Source: JAGTVG01 sp964389805 (GTDB taxonomy: Bacteria; Bacteroidota; Bacteroidia; Cytophagales; Cyclobacteriaceae). Taken from it: DNA of 17,995 nucleotides. The stretch lies in assembly GCA_964389805.1 (NCBI GenBank), contig CAYMFU010000341.1, positions 1 to 17,995 of the forward strand. Reading direction: 5' to 3'. The notes beneath the pieces are model-generated. The model was not told where the DNA came from and made no database searches. It saw nothing but the letters and a program-made list of their open reading frames with translations. Positions 1 through 8,762 of this stretch are shown here, in pieces. A program made the position numbers and the translations under genes. Numbering within the stretch: the first letter of the stretch is position 1; every line of letters starts with the position of its first letter.

Positions 1-1353
1 TTGGTCATCCTTTTTTCTTCGATCCAGCCATCGTCCATTGCAATCCCCGGACATCCAGAAATCCTGCCATACAAGTATTCCATATTTATCACAGGCATTA
101 TAGAATTCAGGTCTTTCCGTAATGGCCCCTCCCCAGATCCTGATCAGGTTAAGGTTCATATCGCGATGAAACCTGACTTCTGTGTCATATCTTTCTACAG
201 AAAACCTTAACATCGCGTCTGATATGATCCAGTTACCACCCTTGATAAATATTTTTTGTCCATTTACCAGTATTTCCTTGCTCCTTGTGACCGGATTCCA
301 AATATCAGACATCTCACGGATACCTACTTTAAGCTCTTCAAAATCTGATAGATTTTCATCAGAATCATGAAATTCTAGCTTCATATCATACAAATATTGT
401 GGTCCATAGCCATTTGGCCACCATAATTTTGGATTCTTGAATGCGAAGTCAGGGAATTGAACTTCTATGCTTGCATTCGCAGGCAACGTCACATCAACGT
501 TGATGGATTGGCCATCAAGGGTATACGATAATACCCCGGATACATTTACCCCTGAGAGATTTTCCAACTCTGCCGATACCCTTATTACAGCTTCTTCCTG
601 ATAGATCTTTCCGGGATCTCGAACTCCGGGAACCCTGGTAACAACATGTGGATTCTTGATGTTGATCAACCGGGTCTTTTCAATAGTTACCTTATCCCAG
701 ATACCCGTATTCCTGTCGCGGACTGGTTGTATCCAATCCCATCCGGCTACATATTGATGGGCAACATGTTTGCCAATAACACCATCTCCACCCTGTCCGC
801 CATTTGGATTACCCGGGGGATCCGGTGGATAAACAATGATGGCAATACGGTTTTCTCCATTTCGGGCCATTTGCTCTGTTATATTGTATGATTGCCTTAA
901 AAACATTCCCTTATGGGTGGAGGAATTTAATTTCTCACCATTTAGAAATACCTCACAACTGTAATTGATCCCTCTGAAATGCAGCCAGACCTGCTTATCC
1001 TGAGATGGGTAATCTTCCTTGAAGTCATTGATAAACCAGTATGTATAATATTCATTTCCGGTGTCATAAATATCAGGTATTAATTCATTATTCATCCCAT
1101 AAAAAGGATCCGGCACCTTTTTATTATCTAACAGGGTGGTTAATACGGTTCCCGGTACTGTTGCAGGCAACCATGAATCAGTGGAAAATGATGGTTTTGA
1201 TATCTCATTACCATGAGAACTGACCTCCTTTATATTTATACACTTCCAACCATTATCCAGATCATAGGAAGTTTGTGCATACCCAAACTGCGGAAAAAGA
1301 ATCAGGCAAAAGTAAATTGGAATTGTGAGCAGGTGGTTTTTACGTGAATTCAT
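1..1353 (-). CDS. Secreted GH2 glycosidase, endo-beta-mannosidase-like (N-terminal 451 residues, cut by window edge)
   Basis: The minus strand is open without a stop from an ATG at 1353 down to base 1 (451 codons). The protein begins with a Sec signal peptide (a hydrophobic run ending in FGYAQ at about residue 27). A GH2 sugar-binding jelly-roll follows: the stretch WLPATVPGTVLTTL near residue 61, then LHFRGINYSCEVFLNG. After an immunoglobulin-like domain with LWWPNGYGPQYLY comes the start of the TIM barrel: IKGGNWIISDAMLRFS, LIRIWGGAITERPEFY and YGILVWQDFWMSGDCNGR. The last segments resemble plant mannosylglycoprotein endo-beta-mannosidase and bacterial beta-mannosidase relatives more than beta-galactosidases. 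Such enzymes cleave Man-beta-1,4-GlcNAc. The catalytic acid/base and nucleophile glutamates would lie beyond the left edge, so activity cannot be judged. Exo-beta-glucosaminidase is the main alternative. The gene diverges from the TPR/propeller gene across 212 bp. Confidence 0.85.
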   Translation of the reverse strand, partial: MNSRKNHLLTIPIYFCLILFPQFGYAQTSYDLDNGWKCINIKEVSSHGNEISKPSFSTDSWLPATVPGTVLTTLLDNKKVPDPFYGMNNELIPDIYDTGNEYYTYWFINDFKEDYPSQDKQVWLHFRGINYSCEVFLNGEKLNSSTHKGMFLRQSYNITEQMARNGENRIAIIVYPPDPPGNPNGGQGGDGVIGKHVAHQYVAGWDWIQPVRDRNTGIWDKVTIEKTRLINIKNPHVVTRVPGVRDPGKIYQEEAVIRVSAELENLSGVNVSGVLSYTLDGQSINVDVTLPANASIEVQFPDFAFKNPKLWWPNGYGPQYLYDMKLEFHDSDENLSDFEELKVGIREMSDIWNPVTRSKEILVNGQKIFIKGGNWIISDAMLRFSVERYDTEVRFHRDMNLNLIRIWGGAITERPEFYNACDKYGILVWQDFWMSGDCNGRWLDRRKKDDQ

Positions 1354-1565
1354 GTTAATTAAAAAATTAAGACATTAAAAGAGCAGGATGATTAAATTCA
1401 AAGCAATTTAAAAAAAATAGGGTAATAGTAAGCACTTTCCAAAACCCGATTTTTCATTTTTGACAGTCTTTTCCCTAATATCGTTAAAACCGGATATATT
1501 TATATTTCTGTATTTCTGTACAATATGATTTTTAATTTTATTTTTATACTCCTTACGCGCAAGTG
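1354..1565. promoter_or_regulatory. Divergent intergenic region, presumed to hold promoters for the GH2 and propeller genes
   Basis: These 212 AT-rich bases separate two divergently transcribed genes, so both promoters should lie here. No exact Bacteroidota TAnnTTTG box is visible on either strand. There is a perfect 8-bp tandem duplication (TATTTCTG twice, 1503-1518) and a TTAATT/AATTAA inverted repeat close to the GH2 start. No ribosome-binding sequence is apparent before the ATG at 1566. The assignment rests on gene orientation only. Confidence 0.4.
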
Positions 1566-4500
1566 ATGAAAAGATTTTCAGGTAAGATCGTGATATTGGC
1601 CCTGCTTATCAGTCAGTTTATGACTGCCGGATGTGACCGCAAAAGGAGTAATTCTCAATCGGCTGAATCTAAAGAAGAACTCACTTATGACAGTGCAGAT
1701 GTAGAAAGGTCCAAAGCAATAATAAGCAGCCGAACACTTGGCCTGGCCTATCTTGAAGAAAACCGGCTTGAGGAAGCAGAAGCTGAGTTTTTAAAGCTCA
1801 TTCAACTTGCACCTGAGGAGGCCTTGGGATTTGCCAATCTTGGGATCGTATATATGCGGATGGGCAAATACGAGCAATCTGAGGAACTACTAAAAAAAGC
1901 AGTAGAAATAAATCCGGATGATCCGGATATTCGCTTGAACCTGGCCAGAGTGTATGACCTCTTGAATAAAGAAGAAGCATCAAGAGAAGAGCTTGAAAAA
2001 ACAATTGAAATAGATCCTGATCATGTACAGTCTTTATATAGCCTGGCCGAATCTTATCAAAACCAATCTGATGAATATTCAGTAAACCAATGGGAAAGAT
2101 ATTTGCAAAAAATCGTTGATACTTCACCCACAAATATTGTGGCCAGAATTTATTTAACAGAAGTATTGATAAAAAAGGACCAGGGGGATGAAGCCCTTAA
2201 AAATCTTGAGGAAATTGAACGAATATCGCCTGCCTTTCCTGACGAAGCTGACCTTTACTTTCAACAGGCCCTGATCCGGCTCAGGACAGACAGCCTTGTG
2301 GAGGCCCTGACTTCCGTGCGCATCTTCCATAATATGATAAAGCTTACCAATGGGTATCAAACCGATATTCAAAAGCTGAAAGGTACTACTGCTTCACAAG
2401 TGGGTGTACCGCTGATCTCCTTCAGTGAAGCTACCCCGGGTTTCCTGATGGAAGGAGAATCGCTAATTGATGTAATTCGGTTTACGGATGTCACCTCCTC
2501 GGCCGGATTGGAAATGGCTTCTAATTTTCAATCTGTTGAAGATGGTGAGGAATCAGTTTTAACTCATATTGCAAGCGGTGATATGGACAGGGATGGTGAT
2601 CAGGATATTTATTTGTCGGGATACGATCCTGATGCCAAGGATTATGCTTATCTATTACTAAAGAATGAGATGGGCCGCTTCCAGGACATCACTCGAAAGG
2701 CTGGTCTGAAACATAAAGGTATGCAACAGGGTGCTATATTCTCAGATTATAATAATGATGGATTTCTTGATCTTTATATCACAAAGAAAGGCCCGAATTT
2801 ATTGTATGAAAATGTGAGTGAAGAAACATTCGAAGAGGTCGCTGGGTCAGCAGGTGTAAACCTTGAAGATAAGGGGAACCTGATATTATTTTTTGATATG
2901 GACCAGGAGGGTGACCTGGACCTGTTCCTTGGGAATCAAAGCAGTACAAAGATCTATCAGAACAATGGTGACAGGACCTTTATGGAAAAAACATATGATA
3001 TGGCTATGGGAGATCCCGATTCAGGTTGCCGTGATGCCGTTTTTGGGGATTTTGACGACGATGGGGATGTTGACCTGGTATTAATAGAGGAAAATGGACT
3101 TCCTAAATTATATTTCAATTTGAGAGATGGCAATTTTTCAGATGAAACCATTAAAAGTGGCCTGACTGATACTGGTAAAGTAAAAAGTCTGGTTTCTGGA
3201 GATTATAATAATGATGGATACGAAGATCTGTTCCTTATCCGTGAAAGTCAGAGCCCTGTAATATTTAAGAACCAGCAGGATGGCTCCTTTATGAGTGATG
3301 AATCTGCCAATGATATTTTTGAAGATCTGGCTGAAGTTGATGGGAAGAATGCGGTGACGTTTGATTTTGATAACGATGGATTCCTGGACATCCTGTTTGT
3401 GGGAGAACCAGTTATTGATACAGGTAAGGGTGTATTCCTGTTTCAAAATAATGGATCCGGCCACTTCAAAGATGTTTCTTTCGTATTGCCGGATGATCTT
3501 ATGGAAGGTCACCAGGCAGTCGTAACAGATTACAATGAAGATGGGGACCAGGATATCCTGATTTCCGGAAAAGATTTTGGGATCCGTTTATTAAGGAATG
3601 ATGGTGGAAATACCAACCACCATTTAAAAATCCAATTGGTCGGCATAAGGACCGGAAGCGGCAAAAACAATCATTATGGGATTGGTGCCAAGATAGAAAT
3701 GAGGGCGGGAGATCTGTATCAGATGAAAACTGTTACAGAACCGGTGATTCATTTTGGCCTGGGCAGCCGTGACAAGGTTGACGTGGTCCGAATTTTGTGG
3801 ACCAATGGTGTGCCACAAAATATTTTCTCTCCTGGCAGCGATCAGGACCTTATCGAAGAACAGGAGCTGAAAGGATCTTGCCCCTTTCTTTACGTTTGGG
3901 ATGGGGAAAAATATGAATTTCAAAAAGATATGATGTGGCGAAGCGCTCTGGGGATGCCTACGGGGATCATGGGTGGAAACAAAACCTATGCTTTCCCTGA
4001 AGCTTCACAAGAATATATTAAGATCCCGGGGGAAGCCATGCAACAGAAAGATCAAAAGTATCAAATACAGATCACAGCTGAGCTTTGGGAAACCATCTAT
4101 TTTGATCATTTAAAAATCCTGGCCATCGATCATCCAGCTGAGCTTGATTTTTTTGTCAATGAAAGATTTTCAGCTCCTCCCTTCCCTGAATTAAATATTT
4201 ATCAGATTATCGATAGGAAAATTCCCCTTTCTGTCGTGGATGGTTATGGTATGGATATGCAATCATTGATAAATAGAAAAGACAATCTATACATCACGAA
4301 TTTTAAAAAGGAAAAATACCAGGGCCTCACGGAAATGCATGACCTGATTATGGATTTTGGAGAGATTGACCCTCAGAAAGACTTCCATCTGTTTCTGAAT
4401 GGCTGGATCTTTCCGACAGATGCCAGTATCAATGTTGCCCTTTCGCAAAGTAAGACCTATCAGGCAATACCGCCGTATCTGCAGGTGATCAACAGTGAAG

Positions 4501-5186
4501 GAGAATGGGAAACGGTCATTGAGAATATAGGCTTTCCCTCAGGGAAGGACAAAACCCTGGTGGTCGATTTAAGAGGTAAGCTTCCGGATCCTTTAAATCC
4601 CAAAATCCGTATCCGAACAAATATGGAGATATATTGGGATCATATATTTTACTCGAATGAAACGGTTGAAGAAGCGATGGTATCAAATTTCTTATATGTT
4701 GAGAAAGCGGATTTACATTACAGGGGTTTTTCAGCAACCTATAGAAAAGGGGGAAGGTACGGACCCTTCTGGTTTGATTATTCCCGGGTTACAAAAAAGC
4801 CAAAATGGCGTGATCTTGAAGGGAGGTATACAAAATATGGAGATGTGAAGCCCCTGCTTCAGAAAGCGGAAAGTCAATATGTGGTCATGAACGCTGGTGA
4901 TGAATTATCGCTTTCCTTTAATGCCAGTGATTTGCCCGACTTGCCGATGGGGTGGAAAAGAGACTTTATAATATATAGTGTGGGCTGGGTGAAAGATGGT
5001 GATCTGAATACCGCGAAAGGGAATGAAACAGGTCCTTATCCTTACCATGGAATGACATCATATCCCTATTCAAATGAAAGTACAAGTCTTTTATCTAAAG
5101 ATTTTTTAGATTATTTTAATGAATATAATACCCGCGAAGCAGGCAATGAGGCTTTTAGAAATGAAATACGGAATTATGAGGAATGA
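1566..5186 (+). CDS. Lipoprotein with TPR repeats, 7-loop FG-GAP propeller and ASPIC/UnbV domain
   Basis: The protein has 1206 residues from ATG 1566; the adjacent in-frame GTG at 1563 is less likely to be the start. A lipoprotein signal ends in the lipobox TAGC (Cys about 23). The residues after Cys are basic (DRKRSN), unlike the acidic surface-export signal of the GH18 protein downstream. Residues about 55-260 form five or six TPR units (for example LGIVYMRMGKYEQSEELLKKA), which usually serve protein contacts. Residues about 300-670 hold seven calcium-loop motifs of the form D-x-[DN]-x-[DE]-G-x-x-D, starting at about 339, 394, 444, 495, 546, 600 and 655. The spacing of 50-55 residues indicates a seven-bladed integrin-alpha-like propeller. 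An ASPIC/UnbV domain follows (YGIGAKIEMRAGDL, IHFGLGSRDKVDVVRILW, about 685-765). The last 430 residues include CPFLYVWDGEKYEF, an extension I recall from other TPR-UnbV proteins. The role is unproven; extracytoplasmic binding or scaffolding is likely. Confidence 0.85.
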   Translation: MKRFSGKIVILALLISQFMTAGCDRKRSNSQSAESKEELTYDSADVERSKAIISSRTLGLAYLEENRLEEAEAEFLKLIQLAPEEALGFANLGIVYMRMGKYEQSEELLKKAVEINPDDPDIRLNLARVYDLLNKEEASREELEKTIEIDPDHVQSLYSLAESYQNQSDEYSVNQWERYLQKIVDTSPTNIVARIYLTEVLIKKDQGDEALKNLEEIERISPAFPDEADLYFQQALIRLRTDSLVEALTSVRIFHNMIKLTNGYQTDIQKLKGTTASQVGVPLISFSEATPGFLMEGESLIDVIRFTDVTSSAGLEMASNFQSVEDGEESVLTHIASGDMDRDGDQDIYLSGYDPDAKDYAYLLLKNEMGRFQDITRKAGLKHKGMQQGAIFSDYNNDGFLDLYITKKGPNLLYENVSEETFEEVAGSAGVNLEDKGNLILFFDMDQEGDLDLFLGNQSSTKIYQNNGDRTFMEKTYDMAMGDPDSGCRDAVFGDFDDDGDVDLVLIEENGLPKLYFNLRDGNFSDETIKSGLTDTGKVKSLVSGDYNNDGYEDLFLIRESQSPVIFKNQQDGSFMSDESANDIFEDLAEVDGKNAVTFDFDNDGFLDILFVGEPVIDTGKGVFLFQNNGSGHFKDVSFVLPDDLMEGHQAVVTDYNEDGDQDILISGKDFGIRLLRNDGGNTNHHLKIQLVGIRTGSGKNNHYGIGAKIEMRAGDLYQMKTVTEPVIHFGLGSRDKVDVVRILWTNGVPQNIFSPGSDQDLIEEQELKGSCPFLYVWDGEKYEFQKDMMWRSALGMPTGIMGGNKTYAFPEASQEYIKIPGEAMQQKDQKYQIQITAELWETIYFDHLKILAIDHPAELDFFVNERFSAPPFPELNIYQIIDRKIPLSVVDGYGMDMQSLINRKDNLYITNFKKEKYQGLTEMHDLIMDFGEIDPQKDFHLFLNGWIFPTDASINVALSQSKTYQAIPPYLQVINSEGEWETVIENIGFPSGKDKTLVVDLRGKLPDPLNPKIRIRTNMEIYWDHIFYSNETVEEAMVSNFLYVEKADLHYRGFSATYRKGGRYGPFWFDYSRVTKKPKWRDLEGRYTKYGDVKPLLQKAESQYVVMNAGDELSLSFNASDLPDLPMGWKRDFIIYSVGWVKDGDLNTAKGNETGPYPYHGMTSYPYSNESTSLLSKDFLDYFNEYNTREAGNEAFRNEIRNYEE

Positions 5187-5211
5187 TATGCGGAATGATA
5201 TGCGGAAGGAC
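5176..5211 (+). repeat. 12-bp tandem repeat (three copies) across a stop/start junction
   Basis: Three head-to-tail 12-bp units of consensus ATGMGGAATGAT start at 5176, 5188 and 5200. The first two differ at one base and the third diverges at its 3' end. The repeat contains the stop codon of the upstream gene (TGA 5184-5186). Each unit also offers an in-frame ATG for the downstream gene, encoding MRND, MRND and MRKD. The GAGGA at 5178-5182 inside the first copy lies five bases before the ATG of the second and could act as its ribosome-binding site. Confidence 0.9.
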
Positions 5212-8200
5212 ATTTCTCCGATAAGGAATGGTATTTTTCAGGGCATGATCATTGTGTTTATCGCCTGGATATTACCATACATCCTTTTGGCAGAAACGCC
5301 TCCCGGGCAAGAATCCGATAAATTATTTTCACTTTTAGCACCAGAGCATACCGGTATATATTTCAATAATGAACTCGTTGACAAGGAAGAACACAGCATA
5401 TTGCTTTATTCAAACTACTATGGAGGAGGAGGAGTAGGTATTTGCGATATTAATAATGACGGATTGCCCGATATATATTTTACAGGAAACCTGGTAGGAG
5501 ACCGGTTATACCTTAACAAGGGTAATTTAGTATTTGAAGACATTTCTGAAAAAGCTGGAATTGAGAATAACGGAGGCTGGTCTTCCGGATTGGTGTTCGG
5601 GGATGTAAATAATGACGGATACCAGGACATATATGTAACCCGCGAACTATACGATGATAAACCTGAACTATGGGTTAACAAACTGTATATGAACAAGGGG
5701 GATAATACCTTTGACGAACGTGCTGAAGAATATGGAGTCCAGGGAAACCAGAGAACCAGGCATGCTACATTCTTAGATTACGACAAAGACGGAGACCTTG
5801 ATCTTTTCCTGTGCAATCAACCCCCTAACCCGGGCGTATATTCCCAGTATTACCTTACAAAGTTGTTGCTGGATGAATATTCCCCAACACTCTACGAGAA
5901 TCAAGGTGAAACCTTTGTTGATGTAACTAAGAACGCAGGCCTATACAAACCCGGATTCCCAAACAGTGTTTCATCCAGTGATTTTAATAATGACGGCTGG
6001 ACAGATCTATGGCTGGCCAATGATTACTGGGCAGGTGATTTTATCTATATAAATAACGGGGATGGAACTTTTACAGACAAAACGGAAGAAATGGTTTCTC
6101 ATATATCTTTCAGCAGTATGGGTATTGATGCAGGTGATTTTAATAATGATGGTTTGCTGGATGTAATGATATTGGACATGGAACCAGAAGATCACTACAG
6201 ACGTCACCGGAACATGGGGGGTATGAAGTCAAAACCTTTCTGGGATGTAGTTAACGAAGGAGGCCATCACCAATATTTTACAAACACCTTGTTCCTGAAC
6301 CGTGGGGATGGATATTTTAGTGAAATCTCACAATTAGCCGGTATTGGGTCAACGGACTGGAGCTGGACCAATTTTTTTATCGACATGGATAACGATGGCT
6401 GGAAAGACATTTTTATAGCAAATGGACTGATGCGGGATATCAGGGATAATGATGCTGCAATTGAATTTCCTCGTGTAGTTGAAAAAGCCATCTATGAGTA
6501 TTTGAAAAAGAATCCAAATCAGGAAGGCTTGAGTGTCTGGGATGTGCTTGATATGCAGAAAGCGATTGGTATCTCACCATCAGTAAAACTCCTCAATTAT
6601 GCCTATAAGAACAACAGGGATCTGACCTTCTCCAAAGTAACTGAAGAATGGGGATTTGAACATAGACTTTTCTCTAATGGTGCTGCTTACGCTGACCTCG
6701 ACAATGACGGTGACCTGGATATTGTGATCAGTAATATCAATGATGTAGCTTCAGTGTATCGTAATAATTCAGATCAGTTAAATGACAACCACTATCTAAG
6801 AGTAACGCCTGTTGCCGATGAGGAGGGTATATCTATTCTTGGCACTAAAATCTGGGTTGAAACAGGGAAAGATGTTCAGTTTTTTGAAATGGCCAATGTG
6901 AGAGGGATGTATTCTGCCAGTGAAATGGTTGCACATTTTGGAATGGGTAATTTGACAAAAGCAGATCGTGTTGTTGTAAAATGGCCGGATGGCAATATCA
7001 ATATCGAAAAAAACGTTAAAACGGATCGCATAGTAAAGATTTCTTATAGTAAATCAAATCCCGCGGATTCCAATCCTTCTGATCCGGGTCATACTATTTT
7101 CAAAAATGTAACAGAGGAGTCAGGTCTGATCTATAACCATCAAGAAAACATATTTGATGACTTTTCCAGGCAGTTTCTCTTGCCTTATAAAATGTCTGAA
7201 CTGGGCCCCTGCATTGCTACTGGTGATATAAATGGTGATGAGCGAGACGATGTTTTTATAGGAGGAGCTGCCGGATCCAGCGGTCAGTTATTTGTACAGA
7301 ATGCTTCCGGGCGATTTGAAATTTTTGAAAGCGACGCCCTGTTTAACGATAAGATCCATGAAGATATGGGGGCAGAATTTTTTGATGCCGATAACGATGG
7401 GAATTTAGACCTCTATGTGGTAAGTGGCGGAAATGAATTCAGGCCGAGGGCTTCTTTTTATCAGGACAGGCTTTATCTGAATGATGGATCAGGCAAACTG
7501 ACCAAAGCTGAAGGCTGGCTACCCCGCCTTAATATTAGCGGGTCAAAAGTAAGGTCTCATGATTTTGATGGGGATGGAGATGTGGATATCTTTCTTGCTG
7601 GCCGTCATATGCCGTGGTCTTACCCGGATCCAGAATCCTCAGTGCTATTGATCAACAATGGAAATGCCTTTGAAAACAAAACCTCTGAAATTGCCCCTGA
7701 ATTAAAGGGAATTGGCATGGTGAATGATGCGGTATGGATGGATTATGACCAGGATGGATTAACTGACCTGGTATTGGCAGGTGAATGGATGCCCGTAACT
7801 TTCTTTAAAAATGTAGATGGAGTGCTGAGTAATGTAACAAGTGATCTTAATCTAAATGAAAAAAGGGGTTGGTGGTTCAGTGTCAAGACGGAGGACATGG
7901 ATCAGGATGGGGACATGGATATTATTGCAGGAAATTTTGGTCTGAATTCGAAATATACCGGATCAGAAGAAGAACCTATTGAAGTATATTACCATGATCT
8001 GGATAATAATGGAAGAAAAGATATTGTATTTGTATATACCCTGGATGGCAAAAAGTATCCTTACAGGAGGAAAGGGGATGCTGCAGTTCAGATCCCCGGG
8101 ATTAATGAAAAATTCAAAACGTATGCTTCTTATGCGAAATCCGATGTTTTTGAAATTTATGGAAAAGAAAACCTGGATATGGCGCTGCATTATAAGGCGA

Positions 8201-8574
8201 ATACTTTCGAAAGTGTTTATATAGAAAACAAAGGAGATGGCACTTTTGAAATGCGTAAGCTACCTGTTGAAGCACAATTTTCTTCTGTAAATGATATATT
8301 GATCGATGATTATAATAAAGACGGGCATATGGACCTTGTCATAGCCGGTAATATGTATGGAACCGAAGTGCGAACAACAAGGAACGATGCCAGCATCGGG
8401 CTTTTAATGACAGGAGATGGAACCGGTAATTTTATTTCACAATATTATAAGGAGAGTGGTTTTTTTGTGCCATATGATGTAAAGAATATGGCTGAGATAA
8501 AGATCGGTAATACCAGTTATGTGATTGTTGCCAATAATAATGCAGCGGTACAGGTATTTAAGATCGATCGGTAA
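5188..8574 (+). CDS. Exported double-propeller FG-GAP/VCBS protein with central ASPIC/UnbV domain
   Basis: The frame is open from 5119, but ATG 5188 is chosen: GAGGA sits five bases upstream, it leaves 1 bp after the previous stop, and it puts a basic N-terminus before the hydrophobic segment (MIIVFIAWILPYILLAE, a Sec signal or membrane anchor). Starts at 5119, 5146, 5161, 5176 and 5200 remain possible. The 1128-residue product has seven calcium loops in its first half, starting at about 87, 139, 197, 265, 317, 399 and 503. An ASPIC/UnbV domain follows at about 535-617 (MVAHFGMGNLTKADRVVVKW). Seven more loops start at about 680, 733, 792, 852, 903, 937 and 1041. This implies two seven-bladed propellers around UnbV. 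Such proteins often sit beside glycan-utilization genes in Bacteroidota and are sometimes misannotated as RNA-binding. It is probably co-transcribed with the upstream paralogue; the ligand is unknown. Confidence 0.85.
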   Translation: MRNDMRKDISPIRNGIFQGMIIVFIAWILPYILLAETPPGQESDKLFSLLAPEHTGIYFNNELVDKEEHSILLYSNYYGGGGVGICDINNDGLPDIYFTGNLVGDRLYLNKGNLVFEDISEKAGIENNGGWSSGLVFGDVNNDGYQDIYVTRELYDDKPELWVNKLYMNKGDNTFDERAEEYGVQGNQRTRHATFLDYDKDGDLDLFLCNQPPNPGVYSQYYLTKLLLDEYSPTLYENQGETFVDVTKNAGLYKPGFPNSVSSSDFNNDGWTDLWLANDYWAGDFIYINNGDGTFTDKTEEMVSHISFSSMGIDAGDFNNDGLLDVMILDMEPEDHYRRHRNMGGMKSKPFWDVVNEGGHHQYFTNTLFLNRGDGYFSEISQLAGIGSTDWSWTNFFIDMDNDGWKDIFIANGLMRDIRDNDAAIEFPRVVEKAIYEYLKKNPNQEGLSVWDVLDMQKAIGISPSVKLLNYAYKNNRDLTFSKVTEEWGFEHRLFSNGAAYADLDNDGDLDIVISNINDVASVYRNNSDQLNDNHYLRVTPVADEEGISILGTKIWVETGKDVQFFEMANVRGMYSASEMVAHFGMGNLTKADRVVVKWPDGNINIEKNVKTDRIVKISYSKSNPADSNPSDPGHTIFKNVTEESGLIYNHQENIFDDFSRQFLLPYKMSELGPCIATGDINGDERDDVFIGGAAGSSGQLFVQNASGRFEIFESDALFNDKIHEDMGAEFFDADNDGNLDLYVVSGGNEFRPRASFYQDRLYLNDGSGKLTKAEGWLPRLNISGSKVRSHDFDGDGDVDIFLAGRHMPWSYPDPESSVLLINNGNAFENKTSEIAPELKGIGMVNDAVWMDYDQDGLTDLVLAGEWMPVTFFKNVDGVLSNVTSDLNLNEKRGWWFSVKTEDMDQDGDMDIIAGNFGLNSKYTGSEEEPIEVYYHDLDNNGRKDIVFVYTLDGKKYPYRRKGDAAVQIPGINEKFKTYASYAKSDVFEIYGKENLDMALHYKANTFESVYIENKGDGTFEMRKLPVEAQFSSVNDILIDDYNKDGHMDLVIAGNMYGTEVRTTRNDASIGLLMTGDGTGNFISQYYKESGFFVPYDVKNMAEIKIGNTSYVIVANNNAAVQVFKIDR

Positions 8575-8762
8575 CTGAGAAAATCAGGAAACATTGAATA
8601 GTTTAATCGGTCAAAGCAGCGGTTACAATCTCACATATTATAAATTTTTAGTTTTTAAGATTTCAAACTCCCTGATTTTTAGCTTAAAAGATCTGAATTG
8701 ATAATTTCTATTGAGAAAGAGGTAGATTTACATGATTTTTTAAATAAACAGGAGAGTAGATC
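8575..8762 (+). promoter_or_regulatory. Intergenic leader of the GH18 gene
   Basis: This 188-bp AT-rich gap lies between the double-propeller gene and the GH18 gene. A 9-bp perfect inverted repeat (AAAATCAGG at 8580-8588, CCTGATTTT at 8671-8679) is separated by 82 bases, too far apart for a standard terminator hairpin. GGAG at 8751-8754 lies eight bases before the GTG start at 8763. It is the clearest Shine-Dalgarno sequence in the window and decides that start. The in-frame ATG at 8733 is followed within three codons by a stop. Confidence 0.45.

Noticed and set aside
1..370. Plus-strand open frames at the left edge
   Set aside because: They overlap the clear minus-strand GH2 frame, whose translation shows continuous family motifs.
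1503..1518. TATTTCTG tandem duplication as a regulatory element
   Set aside because: Two copies of an 8-mer in AT-rich DNA are too little evidence; noted only in the intergenic entry.
8580..8679. 9-bp perfect inverted repeat AAAATCAGG / CCTGATTTT as a terminator for the double-propeller gene
   Set aside because: The arms are 82 bases apart and AT-rich, and no compact GC stem with a T-run forms; chance occurrence is plausible.
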